Positions 1 to 5,933 of a stretch of DNA of 8,625 bases are shown here, one piece after another (the stretch's first letter is position 1; each line of letters begins with the position of its first letter). Source of the DNA: Sutterella sp. UBA1442 (GTDB lineage Bacteria > Pseudomonadota > Gammaproteobacteria > Burkholderiales > Burkholderiaceae_F); NCBI GenBank assembly GCA_002329575.1, contig DCTK01000105.1, positions 2,970 through 11,594 on the forward strand, read 5' to 3'. The notes below the pieces were generated by a model that saw only the letters and a list, made by a program, of their open reading frames with translations, searched no databases and was not told the origin of the DNA. Both the position numbers and the translations under genes were made by a program.

Positions 1-972
1 TTGAATACCTCGAGCGTTTTCGGCATTGTCGGTAGCGAACAAATCACGGAAACGTTGACCGTGGGTTTCCAACTCGAAAACAGCTTTGCTTCTGATTCGG
101 GTGCTTTTGACGATCCGGACCGTCTTTTTGATAAAGAGTCTCGTTTATATGTGACGGGTACGCTCGGTACGTTGTCGTTCGGCCGTATGGGTGCTTTGAA
201 CGCCGGTGAAGGTACGTATGACCTTTTTATGGCCACTGGTGACGCTATGGACGGCGGTTACTCTGACTATATCGGCGCAGGCTACTGGCTTGATCGCGGC
301 ATCTATGACAACACGATCACGTATCAATCGCCGGAATTTGCGGGTTTGACGCTTTATGCTCAATACTCTAACGGCTTGGACGGCGATGATTCAGTCTCTT
401 CTCGCGACAAGGATCGTTACGCTGCCGTTGGTTTGGGTTACACCGCCGGTAACCTCTCGATGGCTTTGGTGGTCGACACTGTCATGAAGAACCGCTCTTT
501 TGACACTGTCTACGTCAAGGACGTCGATGATGCCACGAGTGTGAGCTTCGGTATTAACTATGATTTCGGTTTTATGAAGCCCTTCTTCGGTATCCAATAC
601 GGTCAACATGAAGACACCTTTGCCGGTGCAGATTTTAGTGACTATGCAGTTGACTTCGGTGACTTCGATGGTTACAGCGTAGCTGTGGGTTCTGCCTTCC
701 CGATTTGGGGTGGCGAATTGCAAGTGAGCGCCTACTATTCTAACGGCGATGGTGATGTTTATGCTGCTGAAATGCCTGAAAACAATGTTGGCATTGGTGT
801 CGATTTAAAGCGCTACGGCGTTGGCGTGTTGCACAGCTATGAATTAAGTAAGCGCACGAGCCTTTATGCTGGGGCTGGCTACAGTCACCAAGAAGCTGAC
901 GTGAAATCTGTGCAATATGAAGAAGAGCTCGATGCTTTCCAAGTGATCGCCGGTCTTGTTCATAACTTCTAA
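1..972 (+). CDS. Outer-membrane general porin, 5'-truncated by window edge
   Basis: This is the C-terminal 323 residues of a trimeric beta-barrel porin of the Gram-negative porin family (Porin_4 type), which lets small hydrophilic solutes cross the outer membrane. The first base is in frame but is not the true start. The signal peptide and the first strands are missing, because the visible protein begins within the region that normally reads like VFGIVGSE followed by a GFQLENSF strand. Family hallmarks visible are the RLFDKESRLYVTGTLGTLSFGR segment type near residues 41-62, alternating hydrophobic/polar strands throughout, an ITYQSPEFAGLTLYAQYSNG type strand near 106-125, and a last strand ending VHNF. 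The terminal Phe is the usual signal for the BAM assembly machinery. Predicted loops are rich in Asp and Glu, so cation preference is possible (inference). The gene ends in a tandem TAATAA stop and is followed by a terminator. Which porin paralogue this is cannot be told. Confidence 0.93.
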   Translation: MNTSSVFGIVGSEQITETLTVGFQLENSFASDSGAFDDPDRLFDKESRLYVTGTLGTLSFGRMGALNAGEGTYDLFMATGDAMDGGYSDYIGAGYWLDRGIYDNTITYQSPEFAGLTLYAQYSNGLDGDDSVSSRDKDRYAAVGLGYTAGNLSMALVVDTVMKNRSFDTVYVKDVDDATSVSFGINYDFGFMKPFFGIQYGQHEDTFAGADFSDYAVDFGDFDGYSVAVGSAFPIWGGELQVSAYYSNGDGDVYAAEMPENNVGIGVDLKRYGVGVLHSYELSKRTSLYAGAGYSHQEADVKSVQYEEELDAFQVIAGLVHNF

Positions 973-999
973 TAAGTCTTTTTTTATTGCAGTACCTGG

Positions 1000-1033
1000 G
1001 GGCTGGGTTGGACAACCAACCTCGGCCCTTTTT
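1000..1033 (+). terminator. Intrinsic terminator of the porin gene
   Basis: A GC-rich hairpin lies 27 bases after the porin stop. The left arm 1000-1011 (GGGCTGGGTTGG) pairs with the right arm 1016-1028 (CCAACCTCGGCCC) with two G-U wobbles and one bulged C. The loop is ACAA at 1012-1015. A run of five T follows at 1029-1033, and a second T run follows shortly after. This is a textbook Rho-independent terminator and should separate the porin from downstream genes. Confidence 0.85.
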
Positions 1034-1299
1034 AATTTTTGCCCCTATGGTGAAAAACGCACTAAGTTATGAAGGATGACTTTGGTTTGAGTCATTAATG
1101 ATAGGTATTAAACGATTTTTACTTAAGTCTGCTATGCAATCAAGCATCTATTACTGATCGTTGATTACGCAGCAGGATGTGGTTTTATCGTTCAGAGTCA
1201 TGAAGTGTTTAATATTTTTGATTTTTCTGAGTGCATGTTTGTTATGTTTGAACTTGTTGATTGGAATTTCTGGCTTCCTTGCGGTTAACCCCAATAACG
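1034..1299. other. AT-rich intergenic region with no confident gene
   Basis: This spacer between the porin terminator and the next promoter is clearly richer in A and T than the flanking genes. I see no tRNA, known riboswitch or strong ORF. It holds a 6-bp inverted repeat, ATGACT at 1076-1081 and AGTCAT at 1090-1095, with an 8-base loop and no T run, so it is not a terminator and could at most be an operator. A weak hydrophobic ORF (1200-1358) starts inside it. Confidence 0.6.
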
Positions 1300-1358
1300 T
1301 TGAAAGCGTAGGCAATCTCGCTTACAATGGCGACAATTTTTCTGTTAAGCCATTTTAA
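1200..1358 (+). CDS. Doubtful small hydrophobic peptide, 52 residues
   Basis: An ATG at 1200 opens 52 codons ending in TAA at 1356-1358. The same frame could also start at a TTG at 1161, giving 65 residues. The first 30 or so residues are almost wholly hydrophobic, beginning MKCLIFLIFLSAC, so a single membrane segment or a lipoprotein signal (LSAC resembles a lipobox, with Cys at 13) is imaginable. Against it: there is no good ribosome binding site, the DNA is AT-rich and hydrophobic codons arise easily in such DNA, and a strong promoter for the next gene (1300-1328) lies within its 3' end. I do not recognise a family. It is probably a chance ORF. Confidence 0.15.
   Translation: MKCLIFLIFLSACLLCLNLLIGISGFLAVNPNNVESVGNLAYNGDNFSVKPF
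1300..1328 (+). promoter_or_regulatory. Sigma-70 promoter of the TRIC-family gene
   Basis: The -35 box TTGAAA (1300-1305) and the -10 box TACAAT (1323-1328) each differ by one base from consensus and are separated by the ideal 17 bases. Transcription would start near 1335, giving a leader of about 40 bases before the ATG at 1375. The promoter also argues against the in-frame ATG at 1327, which lies inside the -10 box and would not be in the transcript. Confidence 0.75.
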
Positions 1359-1374
1359 ATTCACGGTTTTTTTC

Positions 1375-2088
1375 ATGGACATTGCAGCTACGCTTGAAGC
1401 CTTTATCGATAAGGTAGATCTGCTTTATCTCACCGACGTGATCGGGATTGTTGCGTTTGCGTTTGCCGGTGTTTTGATCGGCATTCGCATGAAGTGTGAT
1501 CCGGTGGGTATTTTCGTTTTAGCTTTTTCCACCGCATTTGGCGGCGGGATTATGCGTGACTTGTTAATCGACCGTCGTCCGATGTACTGGATTGCCAATC
1601 AAGAGCTCGTTTGGCTGGTGCTCTTGATCACGATTTTTACGCCGATGATCTTTCGCTTTTACAAAAAGCACCTCTCCTATGATGTCTTTGTCTGGTGCGA
1701 TGCGATCGGGTTGGGCTTTTTCTCCGCAGTAGGGACTAGCCACGGCGTCAATTTAGGTGTGCCCTATCTTCCGGCCGTGCTCTGTGGTGTGGCTACGGGG
1801 GTCTTCGGCGGCCTTTGCCGTGACGCGTTCTTAAATATTAAACCGTCGCTCATTTATGACCATCAGCCCTATGGTTCGGTTGCTTTTGCCGGTTGCTGGC
1901 TTTTTATTGCTATGATTGCCTTGGGCATTGATAATACTTTAAGTATTTGGGTGGCCTCGCTTTTTATTACCTTTTTCCGCATGTGGTGCTATTACCGCTC
2001 TTGGCGCATTGCGTATCACGATAACTTTATTCATGAAGATCCGTCACCGGAGACCGATCGCGATCGCCGTCAAAGCGCGGGCAGTTAG
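1375..2088 (+). CDS. TRIC / UPF0126 (YicG/YadS-like) inner-membrane channel or transporter
   Basis: This 237-residue integral membrane protein has the duplicated fold of the prokaryotic TRIC cation channel family (PF03458, formerly UPF0126, also linked to glycine transport). Repeat one spans about residues 21-95 and carries GGGIMRD at 56-62. Repeat two spans about 109-205 and carries GGLCRD at 145-150. The paired GG-x-x-RD motifs mark the kinked pore helices. About seven hydrophobic helices are visible, followed by a short charged tail rich in Asp and Arg. The length is a little above the usual 200-220 residues because of about 20 extra N-terminal residues. I chose ATG 1375 because an upstream in-frame ATG (1327) sits in the promoter -10 box. 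No strong Shine-Dalgarno precedes the start. The gene has its own promoter and terminator, so it is monocistronic and probably unrelated to smc. The family call is firm; the substrate (K+/cations or glycine) cannot be decided from sequence. Confidence 0.9.
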   Translation: MDIAATLEAFIDKVDLLYLTDVIGIVAFAFAGVLIGIRMKCDPVGIFVLAFSTAFGGGIMRDLLIDRRPMYWIANQELVWLVLLITIFTPMIFRFYKKHLSYDVFVWCDAIGLGFFSAVGTSHGVNLGVPYLPAVLCGVATGVFGGLCRDAFLNIKPSLIYDHQPYGSVAFAGCWLFIAMIALGIDNTLSIWVASLFITFFRMWCYYRSWRIAYHDNFIHEDPSPETDRDRRQSAGS

Positions 2089-2119
2089 TCTCTTTGTTGA
2101 CATAACAATCCGCTACAGG

Positions 2120-2149
2120 TGCCTTGGTCTTGCCAAGGCATTTTTTTTT
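2120..2149 (+). terminator. Strong intrinsic terminator after the TRIC-family gene
   Basis: A perfect 8-bp stem, TGCCTTGG at 2120-2127 and CCAAGGCA at 2133-2140, with the loop TCTTG, is followed directly by nine T (2141-2149). It lies about 31 bases after the stop codon and isolates the upstream gene from smc. Confidence 0.93.
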
Positions 2150-2155
2150 CTATTT

Positions 2156-2178
2156 CCGCTAAGATAGGACCCTAGCGG
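2156..2178. repeat. Inverted repeat in the smc upstream region
   Basis: CCGCTA (2156-2161) and TAGCGG (2173-2178) form a 6-bp inverted repeat with an 11-base spacer, inside which TAGG (2165-2168) and CCTA (2171-2174) form a partly overlapping shorter one. It lies between the upstream terminator and the smc start, where the smc promoter must be unless transcription reads through. I could not find a convincing -35/-10 pair here, so an operator or leader hairpin role is only a guess. Confidence 0.35.
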
Positions 2179-2216
2179 GCAACCACCCCTTAGAACAATC
2201 ATTAAAAAATCTCTAT

Positions 2217-2223
2217 AGAAGGA
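2217..2223 (+). promoter_or_regulatory. Ribosome binding site that fixes the smc GTG start
   Basis: AGAAGGA lies six bases before the GTG at 2230. It supports this GTG over the overlapping out-of-frame GTG at 2228, whose frame does not give an SMC protein. Confidence 0.8.
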
Positions 2224-2229
2224 ATTCGT

Positions 2230-5200
2230 GTGCGTTTACGCCAAATTCGCATCAGCGGTTTTAAATCTTTTGCCGATCTCACAACGATTGAAATCCCGTC
2301 TTCGATCGTGGGTATTGTCGGCCCTAACGGTTGCGGTAAATCTAACGTCATTGAAGCCGTGCGTTGGGCTTTGGGTGAAGGCAAAGCTAGTGATCTACGC
2401 TGCAAGAGCATGAGTGAACTCATTTTTGCGGGTGCCGATAACCGAAAACCTGCCGGTCGTGCTATGGTGGAGTTAGTGTTTGACAATAGCGACAAAACGC
2501 TTCAAGGTCCTTGGGGGGCTTATACCGATATCTCCGTTAAACGCATTTTGACGCGAGACAGTACGAGTTCCTATCTGATTAATAATCAACAAGTGCGCGC
2601 CACCGATGTTCGTGAGCTTTTTATGGGCACGGGGCTAGGCGCTAATTCTTACGCCATCATCAGCCAAGGGATGGTGACCGAATTTGCTAAAGACTCGCCC
2701 GAGAAGCGTCGCGAGTATTTGGAAGAAGCGGCCGGCGTTTCTAAATATAAGAAGCGTCGCAAGGAGGCGGAGAATCGCTTAGCAACCACGCGCGCTAACC
2801 TTGAGCGCGTCACGGATTTGCAAATTACGCGCAAAGAAGGCGTCAAGCGATTGGAAGAAGAAGCGCAAGTAGCTTTGCGTTACCGCGAGCTTGAGTCGCG
2901 TCGCACCGAGCGCGAGTCGCTTTGGTGGTTTACGCAAATGGTGGAGTCGCAAAACTCGATCGATAAAATCAATTTGCAGATTAGCCAAGCGCAAGCCGAG
3001 ATTTCGAAAAACGATGAAGACAGCCGCCAAAAGCGCGATGCATTAGCTACGCTTCGCAATCAACACAATGCGGCCAACATCGAAGTGTTGGGTAAAACGC
3101 AAGCACTTGGTGAAGTCGAGCGGTCAATTTCAGCTGTCGAAGGTTCCATTCGTTCCATCATTGAGCGTCGAGCTTTGATGAAAACGCAATTGGAGAGTTA
3201 TCGCACGATGCTTGCTTCGCGAGAAGCGGAGATTACCAAGCAGGCCGAGCGCATGAAAGAGCTGGCGGCTCGACGTGAAGAAAAAGAAATTGAAGTAGAA
3301 GGATCTGGAGAGCGCGAAATGGCGCTTGAAGAGGCCTTAGCCGTTGCTGAAGAAAAAGCCGACACAGCACGAAGCGAATTTGAGCGCTTGCAAGAAGCCG
3401 CTCGTGGTGTTGAGCACGATGCGCGAGCATTGTCGCTTGAGATGGCCAGTCTGACCAAGTCCCGTGAAGAAGTATCGGTTCGGTTGGAGAAATTTCGCCG
3501 TGAGGCCGCTCAAACCGAAGCGCCCGATGAAGGCCGCTACGAGGCTTTAAAAGAAGAACTTGAAGCGCTACGTGAAGAAAGCGAGGGGCTGGCTATTGAG
3601 CGCGAAGAGTCTCAAGCGATGCTCGAAGATGCGCGAGAAAAACTGGCCGCCACGCAGGGCGCCATTCACACGAAAGAACAGCGGCAAGCGGCAATTGGCG
3701 CTAAGTTAACCACGTTGCATGAGCTTGAAGAAAAGACGCTCGGCGCAGATAAATTAACCGAGTGGTTAGAGCGTCAGGGGCTCACGAGCTTGGCGCGACT
3801 ATTTGAAAAAATTCACGTTGAGCCTGCTTGGGCTCGTGCGCTAGAGGCCGTCTTAAGAGAGCGTGTTAATGCGCTGGGAGTTTCAAGGTTGCAGATGGCC
3901 GCAGGTTTTGCTCTTGTGCCGCCGCCAGCGAAACTCACGTTTTATCTTACGCAAGGCACGCAAAACGAAGCGGCCCTTGTGCTGCCCGCAGGTTTGACCG
4001 GGTTAATTGACAAGCTTACCTTTGATCACCGAAACGAAGACACGAAAGCAGTGCTCTCGGTGTGGTTGTCGCGCTATGCGGTTGCCGACAGTATTGAAGA
4101 CGCGGTGCGTCGTGTTGGAGAGCTTCCCGCGGGCTGCCACTTTGTCACTCCCGAGGGCCACGTTATTGACGCAATGAGTGTCAATTATTGGGCCGATGAT
4201 GCCACGGGGCTTTTGTCGCGTCGAGCAGAGATTGCCACGCTTGAGGCTCAAGAGGGCACGCTTCGCGAAGAACTCGAAGTGCTTCATCGCGACTTGGGTA
4301 CGGCACACATGAGTGTGTCAGAGGCAACGTCACGTTTGCAAAGCATCAACACACGTTTTGAGATCGTGCGCAAAAAAGAAAGTGATACGGCGCTTGAGGT
4401 CACACGATTGTCTGCAGCTATTTCAGCCTACCGAAACCGAAGCCGCGAGTTAGGGCAGTGGATTGAAGAAGCTCAAGCTCAACTTGAAGATATTGCAGCG
4501 CGCTTGATTGAAGCTGAGGAAGACTTTGCGGCGATTGACGAGCGTGTTGCCGCTGCACAGCAAAAGTCTGAAGACGCGCGTCTGTCTTATGAGCGAGCTC
4601 AGCAAACGGCCAAAATGGCTACGCAAGAGAAAAATGTGTTTGAGTACACAAAGCGAGAATTGGCTCTTAGCCTTCAGACGATTTCGCAACAAATCACGGA
4701 CGCCGGTCGTGCGCAGCAACTCGCCCAAAACGAAAAAGACGATCTGACGCAAAAAATTGAAGAAGTCACCGCCTCTTTAGAAGAGTTGGATGAAGATAGC
4801 GCTCGGGCGGGACTGACGCAATTGACGCAGGCGCGAGAAGCGGCTCAAGTCGCTCTTGAACAATCTAAAGCGGTACTTGAAGACATCGCTCAACAAGTTG
4901 CTACGCTTGAAGCCGGATTGGGTGAATTTGAAGATAAAAAGCGTGAAGCCCAAAACCGGGTAAGCGAACTCTTCGGTCGTCGTCAGCAGTTTGAAATTGA
5001 GCACGAAACCGTCAGACGCCGATTAGAAGAGTTGGAGCACGATGAAGAAGCTTTACGTGTGCGCTACGAAACCGAACGCCCGAAACTCAATAGCCTTCGC
5101 CGCGAAGTCGAAGACATTGCCAAACAGATGGCTGAGCTTGGCGCCGTCAACCACGCCGCTCTCGAACAGCTCAAAGTGCAAACCGAGGAAGTCGAGCGCA

Positions 5201-5766
5201 TCGATCGCGAAGTGGCCGACCTTGAGCAAGCCATTGTGACAATCGAAGCGGCCATTAAAAAGATTGACCATGAAACGCGCGCCCTTTTGATGGATACGTT
5301 TAATCGTGTTAACGAAGCGTTTAATCAAAAGTTCACCCAACTCTTTAAAGGCGGTCATGCACGACTGGAAATGACAAGTGATGATGCGCTTGAGGCCGGT
5401 CTTGAGATGTATGCCAATCCGCCGGGCAAACACAATCACTCCATTCGACAACTCTCGGGGGGCGAGCTGACGCTTACTGCCATTGCGCTTGTCTTTGCAT
5501 TCTTTACGCTCAATCCGGCACCCTTCTGTCTATTGGATGAAATCGATGCGCCGTTGGATGAAGCCAACCAAGAGCGCCTGTCGCGTTTGGTCGGTGCCAT
5601 GAGTGAGAACACGCAATTTATGATGATTACGCACCACCGTGTGACAATGGAGCACACCAATCAATTGGTAGGTGTGACGATGAAAGAGCCCGGGGTGTCG
5701 CGTGTCGTGAGTGTCGATATCGCTGAGGCAAGCCAGTACGCACAAAAAGCACCGGTAGCGGCATAA
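2230..5766 (+). CDS. smc: Chromosome segregation/condensation ATPase SMC
   Basis: This 1178-residue SMC protein is full length for bacterial SMC. It forms ring-shaped dimers that load on DNA with ScpA/ScpB (not in this window) and organise and separate sister chromosomes in the nucleoid. The N-terminal ATPase head (about 1-165) opens with the conserved RQIRISGFKSF segment (5-14) and has Walker A GPNGCGKS at 31-38. Long Glu/Arg/Ala-rich coiled coils run roughly 168-510 and 665-1020 around a hinge domain at about 515-655. The C-terminal head has the ABC signature LSGGE at 1075-1079, Walker B FCLLDE at 1099-1104 with catalytic Glu1104, and the D-loop APLDEAN at 1107-1113. The residue after LSGGE is Leu (1080), where most SMC proteins have Lys. 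The start is a GTG with a good AGAAGGA site. zipA and ligA follow on the same strand. Identification is very secure; no frameshift is seen. Confidence 0.98.
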   Translation: MRLRQIRISGFKSFADLTTIEIPSSIVGIVGPNGCGKSNVIEAVRWALGEGKASDLRCKSMSELIFAGADNRKPAGRAMVELVFDNSDKTLQGPWGAYTDISVKRILTRDSTSSYLINNQQVRATDVRELFMGTGLGANSYAIISQGMVTEFAKDSPEKRREYLEEAAGVSKYKKRRKEAENRLATTRANLERVTDLQITRKEGVKRLEEEAQVALRYRELESRRTERESLWWFTQMVESQNSIDKINLQISQAQAEISKNDEDSRQKRDALATLRNQHNAANIEVLGKTQALGEVERSISAVEGSIRSIIERRALMKTQLESYRTMLASREAEITKQAERMKELAARREEKEIEVEGSGEREMALEEALAVAEEKADTARSEFERLQEAARGVEHDARALSLEMASLTKSREEVSVRLEKFRREAAQTEAPDEGRYEALKEELEALREESEGLAIEREESQAMLEDAREKLAATQGAIHTKEQRQAAIGAKLTTLHELEEKTLGADKLTEWLERQGLTSLARLFEKIHVEPAWARALEAVLRERVNALGVSRLQMAAGFALVPPPAKLTFYLTQGTQNEAALVLPAGLTGLIDKLTFDHRNEDTKAVLSVWLSRYAVADSIEDAVRRVGELPAGCHFVTPEGHVIDAMSVNYWADDATGLLSRRAEIATLEAQEGTLREELEVLHRDLGTAHMSVSEATSRLQSINTRFEIVRKKESDTALEVTRLSAAISAYRNRSRELGQWIEEAQAQLEDIAARLIEAEEDFAAIDERVAAAQQKSEDARLSYERAQQTAKMATQEKNVFEYTKRELALSLQTISQQITDAGRAQQLAQNEKDDLTQKIEEVTASLEELDEDSARAGLTQLTQAREAAQVALEQSKAVLEDIAQQVATLEAGLGEFEDKKREAQNRVSELFGRRQQFEIEHETVRRRLEELEHDEEALRVRYETERPKLNSLRREVEDIAKQMAELGAVNHAALEQLKVQTEEVERIDREVADLEQAIVTIEAAIKKIDHETRALLMDTFNRVNEAFNQKFTQLFKGGHARLEMTSDDALEAGLEMYANPPGKHNHSIRQLSGGELTLTAIALVFAFFTLNPAPFCLLDEIDAPLDEANQERLSRLVGAMSENTQFMMITHHRVTMEHTNQLVGVTMKEPGVSRVVSVDIAEASQYAQKAPVAA

Positions 5767-5781
5767 AACCGAGCGCGGTTT
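5766..5781. repeat. Small hairpin at the smc stop codon
   Basis: AAACCG (5766-5771) and CGGTTT (5776-5781) form a 6-bp stem with the loop AGCG, starting at the last base of the smc stop. No T run of useful length follows, so it is not a canonical terminator. It could protect the 3' end of a processed message or mean nothing. Confidence 0.35.
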
Positions 5782-5782
5782 A

Positions 5783-5932
5783 ATGCGTGAAGATTTTCTT
5801 GCGCGAAGCGCTTTTGATACGCCGAATCGTTTAGAATTACGTGATGTTGCGCAGCGAAATCACACGCGGCGCACCAGGCGGGAGTGTGCCGATGGATCAT
5901 CGGCCAAAAAGATTTTAGATTCAAGGGCTTAG
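5783..5932 (+). CDS. Possible 49-residue basic peptide in the smc-zipA gap
   Basis: An ATG at 5783 opens 49 codons that nearly fill the smc-zipA gap. The TAG stop at 5930-5932 is one base before the zipA ATG, an arrangement typical of translational coupling. The peptide begins MREDFLARSAFDTPNRLEL and is Arg-rich (10 Arg, 2 Lys against 8 Asp/Glu), with no membrane segment. The first 25 codons look like those of the neighbours, while the second half uses AGG and CGG Arg codons that look less typical. There is no clear Shine-Dalgarno before the ATG. I do not recognise a family. It may be a chance ORF, a real small gene, or a leader whose translation couples to zipA. Confidence 0.25.
   Translation: MREDFLARSAFDTPNRLELRDVAQRNHTRRTRRECADGSSAKKILDSRA
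5888..5904. repeat. Perfect 7-bp inverted repeat upstream of zipA
   Basis: GCCGATG (5888-5894) and CATCGGC (5898-5904) are exact reverse complements separated by GAT. The hairpin ends 18 bases before the zipA ribosome binding site. On the + strand it is followed by AAAAA rather than T, so it is not a + strand terminator. On the - strand it would be a hairpin preceded, not followed, by T. An operator or a translation-modulating hairpin is possible (inference). Confidence 0.45.
5923..5927 (+). promoter_or_regulatory. Ribosome binding site of zipA
   Basis: AAGGG lies six bases before the zipA ATG at 5934. It is a partial but well-placed Shine-Dalgarno and supports this start, which also begins exactly at the membrane anchor. 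Confidence 0.65.
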
Positions 5933-5933
5933 T

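Noticed and set aside
391..723. 110-codon minus-strand ORF inside the porin gene
   Set aside because: It is antisense to clear porin beta-strand coding sequence and shows no recognisable domain.
979..985. T7 run right after the porin stop as a terminator
   Set aside because: No hairpin precedes it; the real terminator is the hairpin at 1000-1028.
740..1015. 91-codon minus-strand ORF across the porin 3' end
   Set aside because: It overlaps porin coding sequence and the terminator hairpin and gives a low-complexity His/Arg/Gln-rich product.
2228..2413. GTG start two bases before the smc start, in another frame
   Set aside because: The frame stops after 61 codons and yields no SMC motifs; the GTG at 2230 gives the conserved N-terminus.
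5053..5451. 132-codon minus-strand ORF inside smc
   Set aside because: It lies wholly antisense to the conserved SMC C-terminal coiled coil and head; codon structure of the sense frame explains the open frame.
5801..5815. Possible terminator after smc: GCGC-GAA-GCGC followed by TTTT
   Set aside because: A 4-bp stem with a 3-base loop and only four T is too weak to call, and zipA is probably co-transcribed with smc.
5661..5924. 87-codon minus-strand ORF covering the end of smc and the smc-zipA gap
   Set aside because: Half of it is antisense to conserved smc coding sequence, it has no visible ribosome site, and its protein resembles no family I know.
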